Source: JBKEDF01 sp047975325
GTDB taxonomy: Bacteria > Pseudomonadota > Alphaproteobacteria > Rhodobacterales > Rhodobacteraceae
Direction of reading: 5' to 3'
DNA length: 13,987 bases
NCBI GenBank assembly: GCA_047975325.1
Contig: JBKEDF010000022.1
Coordinates: 1-13,987, forward strand
The stretch's first letter is position 1. Each line of letters opens with the position of its first letter. This document shows, piece by piece, positions 1-6,840 of this stretch. Below the pieces are notes generated by a model, which saw only the letters and a list, made by a program, of their open reading frames with translations, did not search any database and had not been told where the DNA came from. The translations under genes and the position numbers were made by a program.

Positions 1-24
1 GATGGCGGCTACCTCGTGGTCTGA
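1..24 (+). CDS. possible C-terminal tail of an upstream gene (partial)
   Basis: Frame 1 reads Asp-Gly-Gly-Tyr-Leu-Val-Val and then a TGA stop at 22-24. The 18-base gap to the next start equals the gap between the two following genes, which fits a co-transcribed upstream gene. Seven codons are too few to name a family, and the reading may be chance. Confidence 0.4.
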   Translation, partial: DGGYLVV

Positions 25-42
25 CATCGAAAGGGGGCACCC

Positions 43-369
43 ATGTATGTCGAACGTTGCACCTATCACTGCCTGCCAGACCGTCTGCCTGCGCTGCTGG
101 ACCGATTCCGGAATGACACGCTGCGGCTTTTCGAGAAGCACGGTTTTCGTCCCTTGGGCTTTTTCGTGACCGAATTTGGCCAGAACCGCCCGGAATTGGT
201 CTACCTGCTCGCTTGGGATTCGCTCGACCAGCGCATGGCCGCCTGGAATACTTTCCGTACCGACCCGGAATGGACCACCGCCCGCAAGAAGAGCGAAGAG
301 TCAGGCTTCCTCGTGGATGCCATGTCGAACGACATCCTGATTCCCACGGATTTTTCGCCGATTCGCTGA
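43..369 (+). CDS. NIPSNAP family protein
   Basis: This is a 108-residue, single-domain protein of the NIPSNAP family, which folds as a dimeric alpha/beta barrel of the ferredoxin-like type. It opens with the family-typical beta strand MYVERCTYH, followed by a helix (residues about 15-30), a second strand (FRPLGFFVTEFG) and the hallmark WDSLDQRMAAW...DPEW stretch at about residues 58-77. The length is normal for a one-domain member. The start is supported by AAAGGGGG about 6 bases upstream. It lies 18 bases before the CitE-like gene and is probably co-transcribed with it. Bacterial NIPSNAP proteins often sit in catabolic gene clusters, but their biochemical role is mostly unknown; a small-molecule binding or accessory function is a guess. 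There is no signal peptide or membrane segment, so it is probably cytoplasmic. Confidence 0.85.
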   Translation: MYVERCTYHCLPDRLPALLDRFRNDTLRLFEKHGFRPLGFFVTEFGQNRPELVYLLAWDSLDQRMAAWNTFRTDPEWTTARKKSEESGFLVDAMSNDILIPTDFSPIR

Positions 370-387
370 TCGCAAAGGAAACAAATT

Positions 388-1236
388 ATGGCATCTGTAC
401 GTGAAACCTTTGGCGGCTTGCGCAGCATACTGGAGATCCCCCTGAAAACTGACAGGTACTGGCCAAAAATTCCTGGCAGCGACGCAGACGCCATCATGTT
501 GGACTTGGAAGATTCAGTACCGCCCGATCTGAAGGCAGAGGCCCGCACACGCGCCGTCGCCATTTGCAAAGATCGTACCCTGACTGCCGGTAAGATGCTT
601 TTTGTTCGTATCAATGGACGGCAGAGCAACATGTTCAGTGACGACCTTGATGCACTCGCACCCTGTCCGCCTGAGGTCATGATCTGTTATCCGAAGATTG
701 AACACGAGGTTGAGATCACCGAAGCCCAGAAACGCCTGACGCAAAACGGCCCGACGCGGCAGTTCTATGTCATGATCGAAAGCCCGCGCGGCATGTCCAG
801 GCTTGATACGATCCTGTCCCGGCCTGATGTTGTCGGGGTGCATTTCGGCTATACCGATTACGCCTCCGAAGTGGGCTGTGCCCTCTTCGACAAGACGGGC
901 AGCGACTTTCACGGCATTGCGATGAAGATGCCTCGTGCCCATATCGCAGCCAGCGCCGCCGAACATGACGTCTTTGCGACGGGCGGCTCACTTATTCCCG
1001 ATTTCCGCGATGAAGCGAAAGTTGCCGCCTTCCTTCGGGCCTTCCGTGACGATGGTTATACCGGCGCCATTGCCATGATCCCCCGTCATGTGCCAGCAAT
1101 ACACGATAACATCCGCCATACCGCACCTGACATCGCCAAGGCGCATCGCGCCCTTGCCGAGGCCGATCAGGCCAGCGTTCCTTTCATTGCCCGCAAGTTG
1201 GCAGAACTGACCATTCGGCAGCATCGCGGTTACTGA
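388..1236 (+). CDS. CitE/HpcH-HpaI family acyl-CoA lyase
   Basis: A 282-residue TIM-barrel lyase of the HpcH/HpaI aldolase - CitE family. Relatives cleave or condense 3-hydroxyacyl-CoA esters such as citramalyl-, malyl- and citryl-CoA by Mg-dependent retro-Claisen chemistry. Visible motifs are MLDLEDSVP (residues 37-45), the VRIN strand with Arg74, IESPRG with Glu131, and HFGYTDYASEVG with Asp157; Glu131 and Asp157 are the expected Mg ligands. Length is typical for stand-alone CitE-like enzymes. The start has AAAGGAAA about 8 bases upstream. It follows the NIPSNAP gene by 18 bases and ends 6 bases from the convergent MmgE/PrpD gene. With the opposite operon it could supply the final C-C cleavage giving acetyl-CoA plus a 2-oxo acid. 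Substrate is unknown: citramalyl-CoA is one option given the neighbours, and beta-methylmalyl-CoA or another hydroxyacyl-CoA is equally open. Confidence 0.88.
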   Translation: MASVRETFGGLRSILEIPLKTDRYWPKIPGSDADAIMLDLEDSVPPDLKAEARTRAVAICKDRTLTAGKMLFVRINGRQSNMFSDDLDALAPCPPEVMICYPKIEHEVEITEAQKRLTQNGPTRQFYVMIESPRGMSRLDTILSRPDVVGVHFGYTDYASEVGCALFDKTGSDFHGIAMKMPRAHIAASAAEHDVFATGGSLIPDFRDEAKVAAFLRAFRDDGYTGAIAMIPRHVPAIHDNIRHTAPDIAKAHRALAEADQASVPFIARKLAELTIRQHRGY

Positions 1237-1265
1237 GCAATCTCACAGCAGGACCGACAGGTCCT
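1234..1265. other. convergent gene junction with two small inverted repeats
   Basis: The two convergent stop codons (TGA at 1234-1236 on +, the complement of TGA at 1243-1245 on -) form the ends of the inverted repeat TGAG-caat-CTCA (1234-1245). Just beyond, AGGACC-gaca-GGTCCT (1250-1265) is a perfect 6-bp stem with a 4-base loop, inside the last codons of the MmgE/PrpD gene. Neither is followed by a T-tract on either strand, so a classical intrinsic terminator is not supported. It may act as a weak bidirectional pause or processing site. Confidence 0.3.
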
Positions 1266-2589
1266 CCAGATCCGACAGCGCTTTCAGCCTGGCCATCAGT
1301 TCTGCTGCTGCAATCTCACCATGCAGTGTAATCAGCAAACGTTGCGCCTTGTCTGCAATTGTTCCTGACGGCAAGGGATTTTCCACACTTCCAGGAGCAG
1401 CATCGCAGGATATCACCAGTTCGTCGCCATTCGCAAAATGGGCCTGCAGGACGCATTGATGGTTTCCAAGATCAGGATCCGCCCGGACTTCCACCAGCCC
1501 TGCCCGGGCAGCATCGGCAGGATCAATCGTGAAATCGTCAGGAACAGGGGTGTAGGCAATGGCCGGATCGCCCAACATCCGGGCCACGATGTAACGAAGG
1601 GCAACCTGTGCCTCAAACATGTTGGCGGGCAGATCATGACCACCCAACCGGGCACAGGTCGGCGAAACCGACAGCACCGCTGTTGCAACCGAGGTCCCTT
1701 GCGCAGCCGCGGCCTTCGCAAGGCGCATGGCGCAATCAATCGGCGCGTAGGCAATAAAGCCATAGGGATAGAGCTTGGGCGCCGTTGACTCACAGATATG
1801 GTTCTGCCCCAGCCCATCCAATGCGGCGGGCAGATCCGGCTTTGCCGCAACCTGTCGTAGCAAGCCGTTTGGACCGCTCAATGCACTGATGCTGCCGGTG
1901 AACCCCTGATCTGCCATCAGCGCTGCCGCATAACCCGCCTCGGCTGCAATCGCCGGAGGCCAGTAGGCGGACATCGCCCCATGCGCGCCCCGGATGCCCG
2001 AGGCGCGGCAGGCCGCCAGTGCCAGCGCCGCCTGCATCGCCCCCTCATCCAACCCCAGCAGGCGCCCGGCGGCAGCGGCGGCACCAAATCCGCCAGCCAT
2101 CCCCGTCGGATACCAACCATTGGCGGCGCCTGTGCCCGCATTGAACATCGCAGCAGACAGGCGGCATTCGATTTCCATTCCGACCCGCAGCGCCTGAAGC
2201 GCCGCGACACCACTGACCCGCTGGCGCCGAGCGATCCCCATGATTGCTGCGGCAACTGGCCCTGCGGGATGCAGCGTCGTTTCAAAATGGATGTCGTCAT
2301 AGGCCAAGGCAGCAGAGGACAGACAATCCACCCCAACGGTGGCGGTGGCTGGCAACCGTTCATCACGTCCCAGCGGCTGGCAGTTTCCCTGTGCCCCGTC
2401 GGCCGCATGGAATCTGCACAGCGTATCAACCACACCACGCCGCGCACCCGCCAGAGTCACGGCGTACCAGTTCATGAAACTGGTGACGTAAAAATCACCG
2501 GGGGAACCGGGCCGTTCCTCCAGCGCAAAGCGTGCAAGGGCCGGACCCAGCTTGTCGAACATCGGGGTCATGTCCTTGATCTTCCGCAT
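1243..2589 (-). CDS. MmgE/PrpD family protein
   Basis: A 448-residue member of the MmgE/PrpD family, which includes 2-methylcitrate dehydratase (PrpD), cis-aconitate decarboxylase and isomerase-like relatives; all act on branched di- or tricarboxylates without Fe-S clusters. Seen here: NWYAVTLAGARRG at 40-52, YDDIHFETTLHP at 97-108 (Asp98/Asp99, His101, His107) and STAPKLYPYG at 268-277 with Lys272, matching the family's active-site blocks. I use the ATG at 2589, 26 bases after the SDR stop with AGGA about 10 bases upstream; the frame stays open to 2685, but that would overlap the SDR gene and adds residues without family character. It is the last gene of the nine-gene operon. The exact reaction is unknown: dehydratase, decarboxylase and isomerase are all possible. 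Confidence 0.88.
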   Translation of the reverse strand: MRKIKDMTPMFDKLGPALARFALEERPGSPGDFYVTSFMNWYAVTLAGARRGVVDTLCRFHAADGAQGNCQPLGRDERLPATATVGVDCLSSAALAYDDIHFETTLHPAGPVAAAIMGIARRQRVSGVAALQALRVGMEIECRLSAAMFNAGTGAANGWYPTGMAGGFGAAAAAGRLLGLDEGAMQAALALAACRASGIRGAHGAMSAYWPPAIAAEAGYAAALMADQGFTGSISALSGPNGLLRQVAAKPDLPAALDGLGQNHICESTAPKLYPYGFIAYAPIDCAMRLAKAAAAQGTSVATAVLSVSPTCARLGGHDLPANMFEAQVALRYIVARMLGDPAIAYTPVPDDFTIDPADAARAGLVEVRADPDLGNHQCVLQAHFANGDELVISCDAAPGSVENPLPSGTIADKAQRLLITLHGEIAAAELMARLKALSDLEDLSVLL

Positions 2590-2615
2590 GCGCCTATATC
2601 CTGATCCCGACCGCT

Positions 2616-3356
2616 TCAGCCCATATAGGCCCCACCCGAAGCGATGATCACTTCGCCGTTCACAAAGCTTGCTGCCTCGCTGCACAGGAAGGCTACGACG
2701 CTGGCAATCTCACTGGGCTTGCCGTAGCGGCCAACAAGGATCTGCTTGCGAATATCCTCACCAAGCCGGCGAACCAGATCCACCGTCATCGGCGTCTCTA
2801 TCAGCCCGGGGGAGACGCAGTTGACCCGGATTGATGGCGCAAGATCCTGTGCCGCGCTGCGAGTCAGCGCCACGATACCCCCCTTGGATGCACCATAATG
2901 CGCAAAGCCATGTGTGCCGCCCTTATGTGCCGCAACAGAGGCGAGCGTGACGATGGAACTGCCCGGCTGCATGGCCCGCGCCGCAGCACGGATCAGGTAG
3001 AAGGACCCATCGAGATTGACCGACAGGGTCTGCCGCCATTCCTCGTCGGTCATCTCGGACAATAGGCTTTGTTGATAGACCCCAGCGCATAGCGCCAGAT
3101 GATCCACCGCACCGAAACTCTTTATCGATTTTGCAATCAACGCATCGGCACTGCTTGAGTGTGCAGCATCATATTGCTGTACTTTCAGACGACTCCCTTC
3201 GGGGTCCAGTTCGGTCTGCATGACCTCCAGCGCCTGTTGGTTGATGTCACCACCAACGACTTGCGCCCCACAAGACAGGAACAGTTCCACTGCGGCACGG
3301 CCGATGCCGCTGGCCCCGCCGGTCACCACCACAACCTTGCCTGAAAAATCGAACAT
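2616..3356 (-). CDS. short-chain dehydrogenase/reductase (SDR)
   Basis: A 246-residue classical SDR with a Rossmann fold. The cofactor motif TGGASGIG is at 12-19, and Asp37 at the end of the second strand favours NAD over NADP. The usual NNAG reads LCAG at 89-92, a tolerated variation. The catalytic tetrad is complete: Asn114, Ser140, Tyr154 and Lys158 (YGASK). The C-terminal VNGEVIIASGGAYMG block is typical. AAGGGAA lies about 6 bases before the ATG. The gene is flanked by the Gfo/Idh/MocA gene (62-base gap) and MmgE/PrpD gene (26-base gap). In this setting it most likely oxidises a secondary alcohol, for example a 3-hydroxyacyl-CoA or hydroxy acid, to the ketone used by the thiolase or BKACE. 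That assignment is inference; SDR substrates cannot be read from sequence. Confidence 0.9.
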   Translation of the reverse strand: MFDFSGKVVVVTGGASGIGRAAVELFLSCGAQVVGGDINQQALEVMQTELDPEGSRLKVQQYDAAHSSSADALIAKSIKSFGAVDHLALCAGVYQQSLLSEMTDEEWRQTLSVNLDGSFYLIRAAARAMQPGSSIVTLASVAAHKGGTHGFAHYGASKGGIVALTRSAAQDLAPSIRVNCVSPGLIETPMTVDLVRRLGEDIRKQILVGRYGKPSEIASVVAFLCSEAASFVNGEVIIASGGAYMG

Positions 3357-3418
3357 TTCGGTTCCCTTTTACATCCACACTCACTGTCGGCCCATCAAGG
3401 GCGCAGACCACAAAACAT

Positions 3419-4561
3419 TCATGTATATGGCAGTGGTCTGTTTGGCGCATCGACATCCTTCCAGGTACATTCGGCGGATGCATGTTCCATGGTGTCAATT
3501 ACGCGATGCAGTTCCACCGCATCGTCAAAACTGGGCGCTAACCGGGTTCCATTACGGATATCCGCACCCATGCGGGCATAAAGCCGCGCGACATTTGCCG
3601 GATAGATATGATCAGGCCAGTCATCCCCGTCAAAATCCGCAGGCAATTCAATCTTTTCAAAATTTGCCTTCAGCCCCTGTCCACCTTCGATCGTCAACTG
3701 CACCTGTTGTGACCCTCCATGCAGGCCAGTAACTCTCAGATCGCCTCTGGTACCGTTGATCTCCCAGACCAGTCCGGTATCTCCTCGGGGCATGCCGCCA
3801 CGATAGTGCATTACGATGGGCACAGCCTTTGGCCCGATCCGGCCACAGACAGCAATCTGGTCGGGCGTGTCGAACGGCACGATCTTATCCGTTTCGGGCA
3901 ACAGGATTTCCTTGCGCCGATTTTCGATCATCGCACTAAGCGTGCTGAAATCACCCAGAACATCCCGCACAGCACCAATTGTATGGCCAAAGGGAATTGT
4001 CAGCATCGAGGCGCCATTTCGGTTGTCCAGCAGGTAGGCCCGGTTTTGGAAATCCGTATGGGTCGCACCCCAGCTTCGACCCTGAGCCGTAATCGTGGTC
4101 GATAAGACCTCTCCGATATAACCATCCTCGATCAGCTTGCGCAGGTACAGCACCTCTGGCGCGACGCGGGCCTGGGTGCCAACCACACCAATTACCCCTG
4201 TCGCACACACCATCGCCGCCATCTTTTCGGCCTCAGCCAGACCGTTGCCCAGAGGCCATTCACAATAGACATGTTTTCCGGCATCCGTTGCGGCCTTCAC
4301 CAGTTCCAGATGGTAGGGTACCCGCACGGTAACCGATACCAGGTCGATTTCAGGGGAACTTGCCAGTTCCTCAACAGAGGCATAGGCATGGGGAATACCA
4401 TATGCAGTTGCGGCTTCCTCGGCGCTGGCAAGGCTCGTATTGGCCACACCTGCGATCTCAAAATCGTCCTTCAGGAATTTCAATGCGGGCACATGTGCGC
4501 GTGCCGCCCAACTGATATCGGGCTTCAGCCCGACAATCCCAACTCTGATCTTCTGTGCCAT
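3419..4561 (-). CDS. Gfo/Idh/MocA family protein with an EWP in place of EKP
   Basis: A 380-residue protein with an N-terminal Rossmann domain (VGIVGLKPDIS at 7-17, a degenerate Gly-rich loop) and the C-terminal beta-sheet domain of the Gfo/Idh/MocA family, usually NAD(P)-dependent sugar or cyclitol oxidoreductases. The EKP motif holding the catalytic Lys reads CEWPLG at 100-105 (Glu101-Trp102-Pro103). The usual DxGxH segment reads IPFGH, keeping only His193. An EWP sequence is one I associate with Gal80-like members that bind dinucleotide without ordinary dehydrogenase chemistry; this is from memory. The start at 4561 has GAGGGTG about 8 bases upstream and lies 13 bases after the thiolase stop; the frame is open to 4684 but would overlap the thiolase. 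Such a protein is unexpected in an acyl-CoA operon. It could be an atypical oxidoreductase, a lyase or a redox/ligand sensor. Confidence 0.82.
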   Translation of the reverse strand: MAQKIRVGIVGLKPDISWAARAHVPALKFLKDDFEIAGVANTSLASAEEAATAYGIPHAYASVEELASSPEIDLVSVTVRVPYHLELVKAATDAGKHVYCEWPLGNGLAEAEKMAAMVCATGVIGVVGTQARVAPEVLYLRKLIEDGYIGEVLSTTITAQGRSWGATHTDFQNRAYLLDNRNGASMLTIPFGHTIGAVRDVLGDFSTLSAMIENRRKEILLPETDKIVPFDTPDQIAVCGRIGPKAVPIVMHYRGGMPRGDTGLVWEINGTRGDLRVTGLHGGSQQVQLTIEGGQGLKANFEKIELPADFDGDDWPDHIYPANVARLYARMGADIRNGTRLAPSFDDAVELHRVIDTMEHASAECTWKDVDAPNRPLPYT

Positions 4562-4574
4562 CGGGGCTTCACCC

Positions 4575-5741
4575 TCATTTTGTCCGTTCAAGAATGCTGA
4601 CGTAATTGGCCACCGCCGCACCGCCCATGTTGAAGATGCCGCCAAACTGCGGATCGCGGGCCTGGATCTGGCCAGCTTCACCACAAAGCTGCATGGCCGT
4701 CAGCACATGCATCGACACCCCGGTCGCCCCAATGGGATGACCCTTGGCCTTCAGCCCGCCGGACAGGTTTACCGGAAGTCGACCGTCGGGCTGGGTCCAG
4801 CCCTCGGCAAGGGCGCGGGCCCCCTGTCCTTCCGGCACCAGGCCCATGGCCTCATATTCAATCAATTCGGCAATCGTGAAACAGTCGTGGGTCTCAACAA
4901 AGGACAAATCCGCCAGCGACAGCCCTGCTGTATCAAGCGCCTGAGACCACGCCTGCGCACAACCTTCAAAACGGATGATGTCGCGCTTCGACATCGGCAG
5001 AAAATCCTGTACATGCGCGGTTGAACGGAAGGTAACGGCGCGCGGCATCTCGGCCGCGGCCTCGTCCTCCATCAGCACTAATGCGGCGGCACCGTCCGAG
5101 ACCAGTGAACAGTCGGTCCGTTTCAAGGGGCCGGCAACACGGGGATTCTTGTCGCCCTCGGCCCGGCAGAAATCATAGCCCAGATCCTTGCGCATCTGCG
5201 CATAGGGATTGCCCACACCATTGCGGTGGTTCTTCGCCGCAATCATGGCCAGCGCATCATCCTGATTGCCATGCCGTTGGTAGTACAATTCGGCAATCTG
5301 GCCAAAAATTCCGGCAAAACCGGCGGGCGTTTCACCCTCATCCGCCAAATAGGAGGCCTTTAGCAGATTCTGTCCGATCTGCGGCCCGGGTGTTGTTGTC
5401 ATTTGCTCGACGCCAACCACCAGAACAGAGCGCGCACGACCCGCCTCTATCGACCTGATCCCCTGATGTACGGCCGCAGACCCTGTGGCACAGGCATTCT
5501 CAACCCGGGTTGCGGGTTTGAACCGAAAGCCATCATCTGCCTGAAATACCAAAGAGGCGGTGAAGCCCTGATTGCAAAAACCGGCATTGAAATGCCCCAG
5601 AAACACCTCATCAACGTCATTTGCCTGTAGTCCCGCATGATCCAGCGCCTCACGTACGACTTGTACGATCAGGCTTTCGACGGTTTCTTCGCTGTGCTTC
5701 CCGAAGGGCGTATGCGCCCATCCCACAATGCTGACACCCAT
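4575..5741 (-). CDS. SCP-x-type thiolase (acetyl-CoA acetyltransferase family)
   Basis: A 388-residue thiolase of the SCP-x/nonspecific lipid-transfer subgroup. It cleaves a 3-oxoacyl-CoA with CoA to acetyl- or propionyl-CoA plus a shortened acyl-CoA. The nucleophilic Cys84 is in ENACATGSAAVHQG, HDCF (285-288) carries the second reactive Cys287 used in this subgroup, and GHPIGATG holds His335. The classical C-terminal CxG is absent (FNMGGAAVANY), as expected for SCP-x thiolases. Subgroup members often accept branched or sterol-side-chain substrates. The start at 5741 has AGAGGA 7 bases upstream; open-frame ATGs at 5756 and 5810 lack ribosome sites. It lies 81 bases after the BKACE stop and 13 bases before the Gfo gene. 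It may also split acetoacetyl-CoA derived from BKACE's acetoacetate. Confidence 0.9.
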   Translation of the reverse strand: MGVSIVGWAHTPFGKHSEETVESLIVQVVREALDHAGLQANDVDEVFLGHFNAGFCNQGFTASLVFQADDGFRFKPATRVENACATGSAAVHQGIRSIEAGRARSVLVVGVEQMTTTPGPQIGQNLLKASYLADEGETPAGFAGIFGQIAELYYQRHGNQDDALAMIAAKNHRNGVGNPYAQMRKDLGYDFCRAEGDKNPRVAGPLKRTDCSLVSDGAAALVLMEDEAAAEMPRAVTFRSTAHVQDFLPMSKRDIIRFEGCAQAWSQALDTAGLSLADLSFVETHDCFTIAELIEYEAMGLVPEGQGARALAEGWTQPDGRLPVNLSGGLKAKGHPIGATGVSMHVLTAMQLCGEAGQIQARDPQFGGIFNMGGAAVANYVSILERTK

Positions 5742-5822
5742 GGCGTATCCTCTCATCAGATTGGTTGGACCGACCCGCACGGAAAGGAATCCGCCTGAAC
5801 CGGCCATCATGTGTCGGGCAGC

Positions 5823-6749
5823 TCAGAACGCCACCCTATCGCCCCCCTTCAACGCGAGGATCTCGCGGGCATCGTCCGGAGTTGCGATTTCAAGGCCAAG
5901 CCCTTCGATAATCTTGCGGACGGATTGCACCTGTTCGGCATTTGATTGCGCCAGACGGCCCGGACCACCCCAGAGCGAGTCTTCCAGCCCGACCCGGACA
6001 TTTCCGCCTTGTGCCGCCGCAATGGCCGCAACGGGCATCTGGTGCCGTCCGGCACCCAGGACAGACCATGTATAGTCAGATCCGAACAACCGGTCCGCCG
6101 TCCGCTTCATGTGATAAACATCGTCGGGATGCGCCCCGATACCACCCAGCAGGCCAAAGACAGTCTGGATGAATAATGGAGCCTTCACCAAGCCGCGATC
6201 CATGAAATGGCGCAGGGTATAGAGATGGGCAGTATCATAACATTCGAACTCAAACCGCGTGCCAGCCTCACCAAGTGTGGTCAGCGCGTATTCGATATCC
6301 TCAAAGGTATTCTTGAAAAACAACCGTCGGGAATTGTCGAGCATGTCGGGTTCCCAGTCGTATTTCCATTCCTTGTAGCGATCCAGCATGGGATACAGCC
6401 CAAGATTCATCGTGCCCAGATTCATCGAGGCAACCTCGGGCTTGTAGACAGCTGCGGGCTTGACCCTGTCTTCCACCGGCAACCAGGGGGAGCCACCGGA
6501 GGTCAGGTTTACCACGGCATTGCTTCGCTGCTTGATGATCGGCAGGAACTCGGCAAACGCCTCAGGCGACTGGTCAGGTTGGCCAGTCTGGGGGTTTCGT
6601 GCATGGAGATGGACAATCGCGGCGCCCGCCTCGGCAGCCCCGATAGCGGCATCGGCAATCTCCTGTGGGGTGATCGGCAGATGCGGCGACATCGTGGGAG
6701 TGTGGATTGCACCCGTGACGGCGCAGGTGATAATGACTTTACGTGCCAA
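5823..6749 (-). CDS. BKACE (DUF849) beta-keto acid cleavage enzyme
   Basis: A 308-residue member of the BKACE family (formerly DUF849), Zn-dependent TIM-barrel enzymes that react a beta-keto acid with acetyl-CoA to give acetoacetate and a shorter acyl-CoA. The opening block KVIITCAVTGAIHTP is characteristic. Zn ligands by comparison with Kce are His47 and His49 (VHLHAR) and Glu256 (GLEDSLW), followed by Asp257. At the position of Kce Glu14, which holds the substrate amino group, this protein has Ile15, so 3-keto-5-aminohexanoate is unlikely as substrate. I choose the TTG at 6749 because GGAGGAAAAC precedes it directly; the in-frame ATG at 6761 has no ribosome site and would put that sequence inside the gene. 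It lies between the MaoC and thiolase genes. Confidence 0.92.
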   Translation of the reverse strand: MARKVIITCAVTGAIHTPTMSPHLPITPQEIADAAIGAAEAGAAIVHLHARNPQTGQPDQSPEAFAEFLPIIKQRSNAVVNLTSGGSPWLPVEDRVKPAAVYKPEVASMNLGTMNLGLYPMLDRYKEWKYDWEPDMLDNSRRLFFKNTFEDIEYALTTLGEAGTRFEFECYDTAHLYTLRHFMDRGLVKAPLFIQTVFGLLGGIGAHPDDVYHMKRTADRLFGSDYTWSVLGAGRHQMPVAAIAAAQGGNVRVGLEDSLWGGPGRLAQSNAEQVQSVRKIIEGLGLEIATPDDAREILALKGGDRVAF

Positions 6750-6762
6750 GTTTTCCTCCATT
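6737..6762 (-). promoter_or_regulatory. ribosome binding site deciding a TTG start for BKACE
   Basis: On the - strand the sequence reads ATG-GAGGAAAAC-TTG-GCACGT. The GGAGG stretch is ideally spaced for the TTG at 6747-6749 and cannot serve the ATG at 6759-6761, which it overlaps. Starting at TTG gives M-A-R-K-V, the N-terminus expected for this family. Confidence 0.65.
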
Positions 6763-6817
6763 GATGATGCGGGGCCCTGGTGCCACCCTGCGCGCCACCC
6801 GCAATTGCAATTTCGTT

Positions 6818-6840
6818 TGACCCTCCTTGCAGGCGGGTCA
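6818..6840 (-). other. stem-loop overlapping the MaoC stop codon
   Basis: On the - strand TGACCC pairs with GGGTCA across 11 bases, and CCT/AGG can extend the stem around a 3-base loop after one mismatch. The left arm contains the TGA stop of the MaoC gene. No T-tract follows (AACGAAATT), so it is a poor intrinsic terminator. It sits in the widest gap of the operon (88 bases before the BKACE start) and could be an mRNA-processing or stability element. Confidence 0.3.

Noticed and set aside
1917..2604. Open frames on both strands (176 and 207 codons) overlapping the MmgE/PrpD gene
   Set aside because: Both lie inside the convincingly coded MmgE/PrpD gene, and their translations are low-complexity Arg/Pro-rich, typical of out-of-frame GC-rich sequence.
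3386..3408. Hairpin-like GTC/GCCC-atcaa-GGGC/GAC between the Gfo and SDR genes
   Set aside because: Only four contiguous base pairs, with mismatches and no T-tract; indistinguishable from chance.
4562..4684. N-terminal extension of the Gfo/Idh/MocA frame into the thiolase gene
   Set aside because: The extra 41 residues have no Rossmann-domain character, and a good ribosome site precedes the ATG at 4561.
5742..5810. Longer start for the thiolase at 5810 or 5756
   Set aside because: Neither ATG has a Shine-Dalgarno sequence; AGAGGA is correctly placed for 5741, and the family N-terminus begins there.
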